Numbered from the stretch's first letter, positions 46,209 through 59,557 are shown. The stretch is DNA of 64,000 nt from Kudoa neothunni (GCA_964304625.1 OZ199840.1:9424001-9488000); one strand, 5' to 3'. The notes: generated from the sequence alone by a model not told the origin. Translations and numbers: made by a program.

Positions 46209-49200
46209 TTAACCACCAATAGTTATAATCGGAAATAGATTACGTGTTTCGTTCAACTGATTCAAGAGATTCTCTGCGAGAGTAACAAACTCAGTGCTGT
46301 GGCTTTCCACAACAGTTAAATCGTTCTTCTCAACCTCTTCTTTAATAAGAAATTCATAAAGGAGTTTTTGGTCAATCGTAAATATTCGCTTGGTTATTTT
46401 ATTTCGAAACATGTATAGTGCCTTGTTTGTCATGGAAATGAACTAAAAACAACCCGTCTTATTATTTTATTATTACCTCCTGTACAATCCTATAATCGCG
46501 GAAAGAGGATCTCTCATTGACATAGGATTTTAAATTTGATTTAACTATGGTTCTGACTCCGCATGTCATCACCTAATTGAGAATATATTATATTATATGA
46601 AATTAACCACCCTAAGTTTTTCTTTGTTGTTCTCAGCTAATTGAGCAACAATGTTGGTAGTCAAGTAAATTAGATTTTTCTCAGATTCTTTATCAGATCG
46701 GACCACAGCTTGGAGCCCTTCGGGTAACTTTTCAATCCCGTAAAAATCTCTACAATATCAATTAGAATGTTAGTTAAAAATATGGTTGATAGTTACAAAA
46801 TAGATTCCATTTGTGGATCATCTACGTTGATGGAAGAAACAACAATTCCCCCTTTGACTGCACTGGTGCCAGTAGTTGTTTGTAATGCGGGTTCTGATTC
46901 ATCCAATTGATCTATTACGTTGCTGATTTTTATGATGAATTCGTGGATTCAGATACCCTTGGTTTTTGAAACTCCAATAGTCTTTCTTACTTTAGCGCTG
47001 GGATCTTTCACAAAACAAGCAATAAAAAATCCTCCTGTATCTTGTAGATGAGGGTAGATTCGACGGCTATACAACATCAAATTGATATTGAATAAATATA
47101 TTTCGGGAAGTGAAAATATTTTTAAGTATTTAGTATCAATTAAAAACTTCATAACAACATAAAACAGCTTACCAATAATGAATGTTGAAGTTTGAAATTT
47201 CTTCCGGGGTTAAACTGTCCTAAATAAATATTAATTTCAATCCAAACAATTTATGTACGGATTGTAAAAATATACTTCAATACAGCTTTTAAAATTGAAA
47301 TAAATTTAATTGTTTACGCAAAATTCACTGCGAACTAAAATATTTATAAATATAAAAAATATTATAACTTGTTTCATCAGAATTTCATTTGACAGATATT
47401 ACCTATAGCTATTCTATGTTCAAATTATATACAATAGGTGGTGATCGACTTTCCGTGCTTTTTTTGATGCGAGCGCAAACAATTAAAATATTTTGTATTG
47501 AAGTGATATAATAAAGTTCATAATTATAAATTTGTAGAAAAAATGTTATCCTCTTAACATAAATTTAAGAAAATCTGGCGGCTATGTATTTAGATCGCTG
47601 TCATTTTCAATAATGCAATTTTTAGTCGAAATACTATTGTAGTTGGACTTTGTAAAATACATAAATTATTCGTTGATTGAGAGATAGTAATAAACTTGCA
47701 GAAGTTTTTTTTTTAAATATGAGAATGATGTTATATAATTTAGTTTCATGATGAAAAGTTAAGCTACTGAAATATAGATATAAATTTTAAATAGTGTTTA
47801 TGAAATTATTATTTTAACAAATTAAGTATATTTTAAATGTTTCATCATCACTTTGTCTTTCTTTATTTACTCAAATTGAACGGTTAAATTTTTTCAGTCG
47901 TTAAAAACCGTTAATTCTTGTGATGGCAAATCAAAGGATGATATAAACAACCCCTAGAATTGGACATATAAAATTAGCGCATCAATCATTTTAGATCTCT
48001 TTTCTGGATGTGAATTGGATTCCAGGCGCAAATCAAAGTTTACTTTAGAAAATTTGTACATATTAAATAATCTGCATTGTTTTGTTGAGTGCATAATATA
48101 GTTTAATGTAAATTGTACAAAAAAAGGCGGTAGAAGATCTTGCAGCAATATCACTCAATTTGGTTTACCATTTATGATAGCAGTTTTGAGCGGATAAATG
48201 ACCACTCAAGAAAATTAACCATTTTTAAATTAAGGCGCGCTGTATTACCATAAAATCTGATAAATGTAATAATTATTTTGAATTGAATTTTTTTACACAT
48301 TTAATTGTCAATTTTTATTTCATAGATTTTTAAAAGTCAATCGATCCTAATTAAAAAAATATTAATTTTATGATCAAAATAGCTATTGGACTCAATTTCA
48401 TGAAAAAAAGCCACGTAACCTATGAGGAAGCCTCACAGAAGTTAAACTTCCCTCACTCATTAGTCAAAATTCTTGATTCAAATAAGTTAATAGAAATAAG
48501 AAAGTGAAACCATAATTCTCATAGAGGTTAAAATTATTAAAAATTCAATCAATTAATTTTTAAAGCGAAACGAGATCCTTGCATATTGATTTTAAATTAA
48601 ATGGAACTCGCTTCATTTATTCAATAAACATTATTATTTTATTTCAATATTGATATCCTAAACAAATAATTCCAAAAACAAAGAGAGAAACTCTCGTAGT
48701 TCCAGTCGAAATCACTCAACAAGATATTTATTAATGCCTTACCTAATTTTTAAACCATTAATTTGGCAATTATCAAAAGTAAACGAAAATAATCTCTGAT
48801 TATACAGAGTAAAAAAAACTTTTTGAAATTTTAAACTGGATTAGAATAAAATTTAAATACAAAATTATTAAAATATTGTAAATATTATAGGTGGGTCTAA
48901 TAAAAATGCTGACGACGAAATATAATCATTCGAAATAAATATTGGTACTTTGAGTGAAGGTGGAATTATTCCGGGCTTGCATTTTAGATTTGGTAAAATA
49001 TCCGACGTATCAACTAAATTTATTTGACCTTTATCACAAAAACAATATTATTACAGATATAAAAATTAAAAGCAATCAAATATGGGATAACATTACCAGC
49101 AAATGATTTCAGAGCATACAAAACAACAGCCTCATTCTCAACAGGATTCATTGAACATGTCGAATATATTAAACGACCTCCTGGATTAAGCAGTTCGATC

Positions 49201-50390
49201 CCTCTCTTCAGGATTTGACACTGCAATCTATATCGATCAAATATAAAGAAATAAAAATAACACTTGGTTTAATTTTTCAGTGGGATTACTTTTGAAGACC
49301 CTTAGCCATAGACATTTTCCAATAGTTACTAGCGTGAATATTCTTTCTGATGGTGCCATCTCCACTAGATAGAGAAGATCAATTCAGTTGGGTTCAAAGT
49401 TGCAAGAGAACACCAACCTGCAGGGTACGTCACATAAGATTCGATCAAACAATAAACGTTCGTTGGTTTCTTTGTTCAACAACAGATCTGGATATACAGA
49501 TGCATCATGCGATGTCACAATAAAGTTGGGCGAAGGTATTCTTTTTGTTTGATGAATGAGGGTGAAACAACGTGGCCTGCTGTCATCATTGGCTATCACA
49601 AATCCATCTAAATTGTACGTAGAAATAGATTATCAATAACAAAAATGTGACCAGGCGGGAATTCTATTGTCTGATGGTCTCCATCTTGTACAGCAAGACC
49701 ATTCGCATGAATCAACTCAATTAGTTGAAGTGTTTTGGATCCAGGAGCTGCACACATATCCAAAACCTATCAAATGAACAACATAAACATTAAAAAACTG
49801 AAATTCAGTCACAACTATTAAAACTACTTTATGATGTGGTTTCACATCAAGCAATAATGGTGGTATCATACTAACCGCTTCCTGTCTACTAAGAAGGCCC
49901 TACAGAAAACTGAAAACATCATTCCCATAGGCCGAACATACAAGTTCAGTTGCATTCATTAAAAACTTTCGAAATTTTCCATAGGGCACAGAATTTTTTA
50001 ACGATTTTTTGTTCATTTTTATCTCATAGCCATTGTCAAACCTTGGTGAGAATGTGATTTTGTTGGGGGATACAATGATTACCATGGAATTTTTGTAATT
50101 GCACCAGACAATCCATCAATATATTTGTCTGTTAGTGGTTTGATTTCGTCGGTATAGGATTTGATCGCCGAATAACGAAATGAAACAGGCAGTTCGAGCT
50201 TTAAACTTTCACAAAAATCGTCCCATTCGTTAGGTTCAATTAAACTCTTCAATATAAGCAGTTTAATATGTTAGTTACAATAATCTACTTCGTAGTAACT
50301 AAGAAATGATTTATTTAATTGGAAAGCTTCTCTAGAAGAATTTTTTCGCTTTCTGTTGTCTGGATCGAGGGATTCATTAAAAGTCTCCAT
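46209..50390 (-). CDS. NSUN2: NSUN2-type tRNA (cytosine-5) methyltransferase
   Basis: Starts at 50390 ([11 protein letters not shown]). Well-supported exons: 50390-50289, 50246-50083, 50041-49942, 49899-49828, 49766-49652, 49607-49418, 49364-49290, 49227-49097, 49028-48949, 47219-47173, 47066-46991, then several more down to the stop at 46209. Family blocks: [20 protein letters not shown], the SAM-binding [49 protein letters not shown] with the first catalytic-site Cys, [20 protein letters not shown] with the nucleophile Cys in TCS, and [11 protein letters not shown]. The C-terminal part (FYGIEKLP onwards) matches NSUN2 rather than other NSUNs. NSUN2 makes m5C in tRNA variable loops and other RNAs, mainly in the nucleus. 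Introns are 41-106 nt except one of 1,729 nt (47220-48948) that contains a transposon copy. The junction after 46991 is uncertain. Confidence 0.92.
47432..48310 (-). mobile_element. Mariner-like copy in an NSUN2 intron
   Basis: The right end begins CAATAGGTGGTGATCGACTT after TA (47430-47431). Read on the minus strand, the block 48310-47432 follows 8730-9408 and then 16055-16189, skipping the whole hAT insertion. Many stretches are shared, for example TTGAGTGATATTGCTGCAAG and TTAATATGTACAAATTTTC. The outer ~500 bp present in the first copy cannot be found here, so this copy is truncated. No transposase is readable. Confidence 0.8.
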
Positions 50391-50720
50391 GGTGTACCTC
50401 TAGACCACGTGGTCAATAAATGACATTTTATTTGATATCCTTTTTTTACGTTGTATCATTAATAACGCACGCGTCCAACGATTTTTGTATTCTTTAATTT
50501 GATTGTAGATAAATTAATACTAGTTTTATTCATTAAATTATAGTTGAAAATGCACAAATCTACTATGAGGTTTCATGAATCGATGCATCAGAACTGATTT
50601 TTTATCTCATTTTGTCTGAGTTTATTATCACAACGCGTTAATTAATAGAGAAATACTCACAATTTATAATAATACAAAACGAGATCCGATTATAATATTA
50701 CAAAACTATATGAGTGTGAA

Positions 50721-51332
50721 TTAACGACGTCTCTTTTTATTTTTTTTCTGCACAAGAGAATCCGTCGATGTTGTAGACGGTTTGCTTGTCGTACTATTCA
50801 CTCGACATTTTAAATTAGGTATTGATTCACCAAGCATGTTGAGAATGATTCCTAAACCTCCACATAAAACTCATTTGTGACAAAATTAATCAAACTTTTA
50901 GCATTTCTCCCGGGGTTTTTATTCTCAAGTTCGGTTAAATCAACTTTCACAAGCCCAATCATAGGATTGTCAATGTAGCTCCCTTTGGGATATTGTTTAG
51001 ATCGCTATATTATATACAACCAATAACTGGCTATATCCAATAAAAACACGTACAACAACTGCAAATTCCATATTCAATGATTTGAGAACTTGAGCTATCT
51101 CATCAATATTTGGATTGTGAACCGCCTAAAAGTCATTTTACAGTAAACTATGCATCATCCGAGTAATACTTTCGACGCTGGAACCCTTCTACCCATCGAA
51201 ATTGACCTATCCCTATCAAGATAAGCCGGATAAATTGTGGTATATCTATTCGTTGGGTAGCGTATAATTTATTTTATTAGCTTAAATGATGTACGATTTA
51301 ATTTTGTCAAGATCCACTTCAAACTGACTCAT
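50721..51332 (-). CDS. SRP19: Signal recognition particle 19 kDa protein
   Basis: Five exons (51332-51295, 51245-51170, 51125-51054, 51004-50896, 50857-50721) with introns of 49, 44, 49 and 38 nt encode 143 residues, against 144 in human SRP19. The core IYPAYLDRDRSISMGRRVPA matches IYPAYLNNKKTIAEGRRIP. It is followed by the AVHNPNIDEIAQVLKSL helix, then NAKSLGIILNMLGESIPNLK, matching the SRKSVMLYAAEMIPKLK helix, and a Lys/Arg-rich tail (KKNKKRRR). SRP19 binds 7SL RNA and promotes SRP54 loading in the nucleolus and cytoplasm. The last intron, 38 nt, is inferred from frame and homology. The start ATG at 51332 gives a short leader as in the family. The gene lies 330 bp from the NSUN2 start on the same strand. 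Confidence 0.93.
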
Positions 51333-53219
51333 GTCTCACGATTAAACGCGAAAACAAACGAATAGATTAATTCCGATCTTTTTGGGGGACAAACAATTTT
51401 TCTCTGCGGAAATTTTAGGAAAAAATTAATTCAGTACTTGGAATATGTGTGTAGAATTATTTAGTATTTTTATCGTGTATGATAAACTATTATTTCAGCA
51501 TAACTTTATTTACCACCTCATTAATATTTATTAACTCATTTTGTTTGGCGTGGGCGTAACTTTGTTCTAAGACATTTTTTTTATATATCTAAAAAACTGG
51601 AAATTTTCGACTTTTATAATGAGGACCATAAAATAGGATTGGGCATAGTAAATTTGAAGAAGATATATGGAATATATTTTTATAAATTTCCCAATAAACC
51701 TTATTTTGTTGCCTCGTGTATTTTTGTATCATAATAAGACAGGAAGAGTTCCTAGAATAAATCATTTTGAACAATAATTGTTAATTAAATGTTTATTTTT
51801 CTCAATAAATATTTTTAAAATGATTCCACCAATTAAAGAAATAAAATAAATTAATAAATATTCATGAATAATAACCTGAAGTTTAATTCCATTATTAAGT
51901 ATTATATTTGATCGTCTAATGATATAAATTATTACTATTGTAGAACGGGTAGGTATGGTTTATTTTAATTACTCATTATATTGTGTAGGCTTTCCTGTAC
52001 TCCTAATTCGAAATTAAATAGGAAGGCTATAATAATCGCAAGGATCTTTGACGTATCGTGAACTTTCTTGCAGTTTGGAGGGGAACCTGACAGGAAGGTA
52101 GATCTCAGGAGCTCATAAACGTGGGGGTACGGGAACGAAATGAAACCCAATGGGAGGTTTCCGTAGAACCGACGCCCGCATTCAGGTGACTCTCTCAGAT
52201 TAATTCTGGGTTAATCCAGGGTATAGTTGAGGATGTTTACTGGATTAAAATTCCACAGTGCCGCGTAAACGTAAATCGCCTTAATATGACGCTGCGTTGT
52301 TTACAGCGAAAATGAAGAAGGTCTAACCAACCCGAAATTCACAACCTAACAAGAATTCACAACCTAACAAGAATTCACAACCTAACACGAAAGTTGCGCC
52401 AGGGGTTTGACCCTGTAAACAAAAAAATCACTTTAATGTAAAATATCTTGAATTAGATAAAAATAACAATAAAATCTAATTAAAGTAGCTTTATCAATTA
52501 ATTATACCAATAATTAATGTTGGTTAGATAATTAATTTCATGTTATTGATACATATAGAATTTTTGTGGATAAAATAATAAATACGTAAATATTAATTTA
52601 AACTATGAAAATTCTCTCCAAGTTTCGCAGTATTAACTCATAATTTCATGAAAAAATAAGCAGATATATGTATATATTATATGCTCTTTTATTTATTTTA
52701 TTAAAAAACTCCATATCCATTTGTCGCATAATAATGTTACATCTGCGAGAATTCAATCTTCTCTCATGTAATATAACGTGTTCATTAAATTCGACGATAA
52801 AACATTGAAATATTTTTATTTTAATTGAATAACTTTTATACCGACATTTTTTTACGTTAATTTTAAGGTCTAATTTTTAATTGACGATTTTTTACCTCTT
52901 TATATATTAAATATCGATAAAATTTTAAAAAAAACTTTTCTGCGCATATTAAGAATCTATATTTTCTGTTTAGTTAGATTCAACTTAAATTTTTTTAATT
53001 GCCGATTTTTACATACAAGCTTGGCTTGAGAAACTCGTGAAGCAAACAAGCATTAAAAACAGAACCATTCAGTCCATTTGCTCCTATATAGTTTGATCTG
53101 AAATTTCATAGTACATATCAATATATCAATTAATAGATTGCATTTATTATCTACGTAAGACCGTTGATATGCTTAGAGGTCAATAATCAACGAAAATTAC
53201 ATCCATTTCACCTATGCAA
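51333..53219. other. Intergenic stretch with a GC-richer island
   Basis: Most is AT-rich and empty. Between about 52040 and 52430 the base composition is clearly richer in GC than its surroundings, and it carries an 18-bp tandem repeat. A minus-strand frame there (51965-52150, GFISFPYPHVYELLRS) has no recognised family. It may be the edge of a foreign element. Confidence 0.45.
52336..52389. repeat. 18-bp tandem repeat, three copies
   Basis: Three back-to-back copies of AATTCACAACCTAACAAG (the last ending ACACG) lie inside the GC-richer island. Confidence 0.9.
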
Positions 53220-53226
53220 TTGATGT

Positions 53227-53468
53227 AGAGCACATGGCTCAGCTGTCATGGCATTGGAAAGCCAAGCCTGGGGTAGCAAGTTCAATCCCAACCTTCGTTA
53301 GACCACTGCATCTGCGCAGTTCTTCGCTGTTTGTAATAGAAATTGTGATTGCAACGTATGTTCATTATTATGCGTGATGTACATGTATTTATAGAGAGTT
53401 TCCCAAGAGAGGGTTGGAGTAGGCATTAAGCATCTTACAATACTGATTCTGATTCCTAGCATTTTTTT
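53227..53468 (+). mobile_element. tRNA-derived SINE candidate
   Basis: The left part looks like a pol III promoter: an A-box-like TGGCTCAGCTGTCATGG (53235 on) and, about 40 bases later, a B-box-like GCAAGTTCAATCCC (53276-53289), in tRNA spacing. The sequence does not fold into a real tRNA by eye. A non-tRNA body with GGTTGGAGTAGGCATTAAGC follows, and the element ends in an A/T-rich tail with a run of eight T. No second copy lies in this window, so SINE status is inferred from the internal promoter. Confidence 0.5.
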
Positions 53469-54958
53469 TGAATTCGTGTAGTTAAATTGAATTTAGACTA
53501 AAAATCTTCATTATGTAAGTTGAAATTTTGTCTTATCAAATTACTAAAATTATTTAAGTTGATATTAAAAAACTGCGCGGTTGTTAATAGGAACGAATGT
53601 ATTAAAATATACGTCGGATAAAAGGATATTAATTTGAACAATAACAATTTTTCATATCTATATTCTCAACCTAAATAATGTAATTTAATTTTTGGTTTCG
53701 CTTAACCAAGTCTTTAAGAGCATGACACTTCCAAAAATGAATAACGCATCTACTCAAGTATGAATCATGGAGGAATTTGGAATAATTTTTCATGATTTTG
53801 GTTGGATCGTGGATAAGTAGCCCATCGAAAAGGAAAGTTTTCGGTTTATAAATTTTTAGCACACGCCAATGCAAAAAATAAAGATTATAGAATAAAACAA
53901 CAAAATATTTAGTTCAAGTTCATATAATAAAGCTGGTATTTCTCAGATAATAAATTTCAAAAGTCAATGGTTTTCATCGATTAAATAGGAGGAGGAGGAG
54001 GAGGAGGAGTCGATCTCCTCACGTAGACATATCCTTTGCTCAGCAGTTATGGTATCGTGGTAAATTTTTTCATCGTTACTTTCTATTTTTTTAACCTCCC
54101 AAAGAATATCATCTTCGCTCCCATCTATTGAATTTGATATGTTGCATTTTTTGAATGACCTTTGGATAATTTCTGAATTTATTTATTTCCCTCGAATTTT
54201 ACAGTTAAATTAGAAAACTAAATTATTACGAAAAAATTATATACTTTACTACCAGCTATCCTTATTCTTAAGCTTGCACCACTTGTATAAGTCACATGCG
54301 GACTTTAGAGTTATTTCTTTTAAAAGTGCGGCCTATATTCGAGTATATACGGTAATTAGATTCTTTTAACAAGTTAATTGAAAGGATTCATATACACGTC
54401 CTTATTTTTTAAACACGTGTTATGACCAAATACTCCTCAACCCTTGAAAAGCTGAGCAATTCGCGTTAGAAAAGATTTAATCGCGCATCCACATCCCTAA
54501 AATTGAAGGGTGAAAGGTTTGCGAGGGTAGATATTTTAGTTGTGATTGTTTCAAGGCTAGGATGTTTAATTTTCAACTACCACAAAAAGATAATCAATCC
54601 CACCACATATATAAAGCTTAAATAATTAAAAGCTCACAGCAAACGTCAATCAAAATCAAGATATACACAGCGAATAAAACCAAGCGTAAAAATTTACAAC
54701 ATGAAACAAGTTATTGAATTTTATGAAAACGAACAACATTTTGGTTAGGCTAGAACAGAAACAATGAGATACGAACAAAAAATCCGAATTTACAGTGCTA
54801 TCTTGATTTTCTTCATTTTCATCAAAAAGTGTGAAGGCGTCTCTACTAAAAATTCCCTTATAAAAGCACTCCAAACAGTGGAACATACATTTCTTTGTTG
54901 CTTCTTTGGATGTGAATATTTGCGCTCTACACAAATAAAAGTAAATTTTAAAATGACA
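53469..54958. other. Gap before the TMEM87-like gene
   Basis: No gene is found. A (GGA)n run lies at about 53985-54009. The stretch next to 54959 is the 3' flank of the TMEM87-like gene. The short frames at 53671 (-) and 54656 (-) show no family features. Confidence 0.45.
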
Positions 54959-56818
54959 TCAAAGACATACGCTCAATGGAAATTTATTGACGCTCCCAGT
55001 GTCATCTTTGGGCAATTGTGAATAGTTGAAATTGAGCGATCCATAGATTTCAGTTTGAGCATTAGGATGAAGTACAATAAGCAAGAAAACGGCAATAGTG
55101 CATATGAGTGCGTGAAGTATCCAAAAAACTTCAAACAACGTCATTTTGTACACTCTACTGCAAGAGCTATATTTGAAAAGTTCAAGCATTTGCGGAAGAG
55201 TGAATGCTATCAGAATGAACGCAAGCAACACAACCACATATCCGAATCGTTTATAGAAAATGCCAATGTATTCCATTTGGGGAGATCTTCGTTGGAGTGA
55301 GTGGTTTACGGTGTTTCGTACATACACAAAACACAGCAAATAGATCAACACAGTGAACAGATTGTTGAATAGAAAAACAGTGTAGAGTGAAAGTCGACTT
55401 GCAGAGGTCGAAACATGGGTGAATATAGTGAGTGATGAGAACAACACCGCATAACAGGAGAATATCAATAGCGGTCTTCGCATAGATAGATTTTGACTAA
55501 AATATTACACGTATTCAATCAAATGTTAAAAATCAACTACAAAAGTGTATACATTGGCAATATAGTGTAACCAACGGCCACCAACAAAACAGTCACATCA
55601 ATAGCAATACGTCGTAGAGAGGAGAGAATAGCAGCAATAACCATCACATTTCTCATCTCATAAATGGTGGACACATCACGATTGAGACTTTCGTATGCTG
55701 AGATGTAGAAAAAACTCGCGAGCAACCCAGCCAACAATGAAATTCCAAGTATCGACTACAACAACAACAATCATGTTTATTTTTATACACAAAAACCTAA
55801 AAATCACATGCAATTTGTTTGTATTACGTCGGAGATAGACAAAATACACCGCACCCGTCAACACAATAAGAAAATAAAAGCAACATAGACACACATGAAA
55901 CTATAACAACCAAAATTATGATTTGTTGTCAATCCCTCTATTATATTATATCTACTTTATAGACTGAATAATCGACAACTGTCAATTGGCCATGATCCGA
56001 CTCAAATTCCACAAGCACTTTACCAAGTTGTTAAATCCAATCAATCAAAATATCCTGTTATTAATATAGATGAGAGAACTCACTTTCGATAGAGACATTT
56101 TTTATGGGTTTTTCTGCATTGGTTGAAGGTTTCAATTGAATACTCAAAAAGTGAGAACCTTTATGTGAATTTTTTAAAATGAGTAAATCCTTTTTAGGGG
56201 CTTCTTTTTTATCATCGGCTTCTAGATCACACTTTTCTTTGGAAATATCACCATTTGGGAGTAATTTGTAAGAGGTGGACTCAAAAGATGAACCCTGATA
56301 GGTGTCTTTACAGGTGACTTTAACCGAACAATTTATAAGTTTATCTAGCTCCAACCTTACTCTAGGATCCTTAATCAATCCCATCCAATAAATCTTTCAA
56401 AACACAAATCTCACACATACTATCGATAAACATTCGTTGAATCCATAGGAAAATTGCATATAGAATGTATTGGTGGTGGAGTTGTCATCGGACTTTTTGC
56501 TATCGTCTTGAGCTTCGTTGCTGGAACATTTGACTAATTTCAATTTATAATCACACACTAATTTAAAAGCCGGCCTAATATTACAAGACACCCTGAATTC
56601 ATCATTTTCATACGATGTATGATTGTATACAGCTACGCTCTCCGATAGAATCTATTCGTATTCAATTGTGGAACAATTATTCCACCACAAAATACCATTT
56701 GTCTTGTATCTTTTAGGGGCAGTTCATAAAATGAATGAACATAATCCAGCTGGTTAAAAACAAGCATGCCCCACACAACAATATGATAGGGTGAAAAAAA
56801 CATCCCAGCTAATAACAT
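54959..56818 (-). CDS. TMEM87: TMEM87-type GOST family membrane protein
   Basis: Starts at 56818 with a signal peptide (MLLAGMFFSPYHIVVWGML), followed by a luminal domain with paired cysteines (VSCNIRPAFKLVCDYKLKLVKC, then NCSVKVTC) and a seven-helix membrane domain. The membrane part matches TMEM87: GLLASFFYISAYESLNRD corresponds to GMLEKAVFYAEYQN, LSSLRRIAIDVTVLLVAVGY corresponds to [21 protein letters not shown], and the last helix is followed by LHPNAQTEIYGSLNF, corresponding to LWRPSANNQRYAFMPL. GOST proteins are Golgi-resident seven-helix proteins implicated in trafficking. Introns close the frame at about 44 nt (56660-56703), 27 nt (56394-56420), near 56040-56075, and at 55740-55790. 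The sequence is considerably more divergent than NSUN2 or SRP19, so the paralogue (87A or 87B) cannot be told. Confidence 0.78.
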
Positions 56819-58812
56819 CTACCAGCCTTATTGATAAATCCCTTTGATGGCCGCACGCATGCTTCAATACTATGTTAATGTTATAGGTATGTTCAACAAT
56901 TAGCTTATTGCTCGTCAATACGTTCATGAAAAGAGGATTGTCATGTATAATTGTATAGATCACAGTTGTTCCGATTAAATTTTATATAATTAAAATTCTT
57001 ATCACCATATTACACTACTTTTCTAATACAGATACACATATACACAGATCTCATAGATCCATAGATTACGACCTCGGCCGTTCAAGGAAGATTATATTCA
57101 CTAAAAAATTGTTTATAGAAGAAAATAATCCTAAAGTTGCTAGTCTAATCGACAAATAACTATTTTAACCTTATTTACTTATTTATTTATGATAAATTAT
57201 AAACTCGCTTATACGGCATTTGTTATAAGATTTATATTTAAATGCGTTCATCCAATTATACTTAGATAAGGATGAATACTATGCTAGTTGAATTATCACC
57301 TTTTCAAGAAATCAAAATAATAAAATTGTAAATCGCGTTGTTGTAATAATTTAGAATGATTCATAATAATTACTAATGAGTCATGATAATCTTTACGATT
57401 TATTATTTTAATATGTTATATTATATCACATATTTTAAGAAATTGGCGTAAAAACCTAGAGAATATTAAGTTGGGTTTGAAGAAGCTTTCATTAAAAAAA
57501 TTAATGTTTACTGAGGTTATAATTTATAAATATCCAGGTGGATGCAATTTTGATTGAAGTTATTATTTTCACTTTTAACTGGAAAAGTGATGACTGAAAA
57601 TAATTATATACAACAGATTGTGGAAAATAAGTTTTAAGTTTCCACTGTAAATGCCATTTAGAAGGGATTAAAAATGGATGTCGCGCGTGCGTATTCGTCA
57701 TTTAGGATTAAAAATATCCGTGTCAATGGTCAGTGCTTACATTAAATCGAGAGCAGATTTTATGTTTAATCTGTTTATTCTGAGTTGATAGTTGATGTGA
57801 ATTATGTATGATAATGTTTAGCTCAGGGCCCCCCCCCTTCTATTAGTATTGGGTTTGACACCCCCTACAACTGTATACTGTATCGGCAAGAGACAATGCA
57901 TTTTCGCGTTCGTGTTTTCACGAATTAAATACCATGCCGAAATTTATTTTAGCCATAAATCTCGGGTAAGGAGCGCGAACGAAACCATACTCATGGGTTT
58001 TGTATTTATGACTCCGTAAAGTTTGTACTAGTAATAAACTGATCCTTAAGAAAACAATAATAAATATTTTATGCTATTTACATTACGAAACCGTATTCTT
58101 AATAATTCTCCTCACTCCGAATTATATATTACATTCAAATCGATCTATTTGATTCTAGAACATAGAAATTTTTTATCACAATTTCTAAAAATCGTGGACG
58201 TGGACGTGAACGTAATGAAAAATATAATGCGTGATGACGACAGATTTAAACGATAAAATAGTGGGATTTCCTAAGAAAAGAAACTTCTAGTGCTTGTTAC
58301 TACATAACAAATGTTACTGGTTGATAGGAACTTAATTATTATGAGTTTATATTTCAAAAAATGTTCGAATTATGTGTTTATTTTATTAAAGATATCGAAA
58401 AATATAGCTTAATGAGAACAAATTTTAATATTGATGTAAATTTGAATTTTCGGTGAAATATATTCTGGTTGATGGGTTGACGATTGCCACCCATACATTT
58501 ATGATTTATGATTTATATATAAACGATCTATTGAATTTTATACAAATAATTAAGTTGAGTAGGGAGATTTCGCCTCCATCTTTGGTAAATATGGATGGAA
58601 AATTGTCTCATTCTTTGATCTTAGTGCTGAACATCTTCCACGAATAGAAAGCACCATTATCTAAACTTTTTTTCACATCGCCAATATTTCAGAAAAACAT
58701 CTCGAATAAAGGTTTAAAAATGCGAGTGTCGAGATTATTGAATATTCGAAATTTTAATACTGAGGGAGTCATTCAAATTTCGTGGGATTAGCTAAAACAG
58801 CGTGCATTTACA
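56819..58812. other. AT-rich intergenic stretch
   Basis: This should contain the TMEM87-like promoter. A 35-codon frame just upstream (near 56880-56960) is probably leader sequence. A run of nine C lies at about 57829-57837. Nothing else is recognised. Confidence 0.45.
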
Positions 58813-59529
58813 TCTATATATATAAAGTAGAAGTGTCCGTGTGTGATGTACGCATTCTTCATTCTTTATAGAGAGACGTATCTCTCCATTTAAGCACACA
58901 TATGGAAAGATAAAATTTTATTTTAACACAGAAAAATACGTAAAAAATTATGAAAGATTTACATCCTACAAAATGACTAAAAACATTTTCACGTGTTATA
59001 ATTCGAAGATTTATGCAAACATATCGATTATTTCGTTATGTTTTAAAAAGTTTATTTTACTCCAAAATTTGTTTATAACGAATAACAGAGACCTACCAGA
59101 TAACTCATTGATTGCCGCGTTTTATATATTAATGCGTTACAAAGTTAAAATAAACTCATGTGATATTTATGTTTACTTTCTTAAACGTACATTTTTGTGA
59201 ACTAACTATGTAAAACGTAACGATTAACGGTAAAGAAAACTAAATAGATCATATATTCACATATCAAACTTTGGTATTTCAGTAGATTATAAATACACGA
59301 CGTAATATTACACTTCATAATCAAAAACTAATTAATAAATGTTTATTTTTAGATTTTACACCATTTTTATATTAGTTGAATAAATCCAACTTTATTTGTG
59401 TAATCTTTGTTCTATTTGTCCAAATACTCTTAATTTACACTAAACTAAAAATATCCTTGGCCTACTCAAGGTTTTTGGGTACTTGGCCGGGCAAGAAAGC
59501 TTACGCGAAGCGGGTCTTTTACGCCAGTT
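58813..59529 (+). mobile_element. Short Helitron-type element
   Basis: It begins TCTATATATATAAAGTAG with GTGTCCGTGTGTG downstream, and appears to end near 59529 after CCGGGCAAGAAAGCTTACGCG and GCGGGTC, a hairpin-prone GC block in otherwise AT-rich DNA, then GCCAGTT. Start and end types fit a Helitron of about 0.7 kb, but the end is only inferred from the hairpin. Confidence 0.42.
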
Positions 59530-59557
59530 CATATATATATATATATATATATATATA

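Noticed and set aside
53227-53300. Functional tRNA gene
   Set aside because: A- and B-box-like sequences are present, but the acceptor and anticodon stems do not pair by eye.
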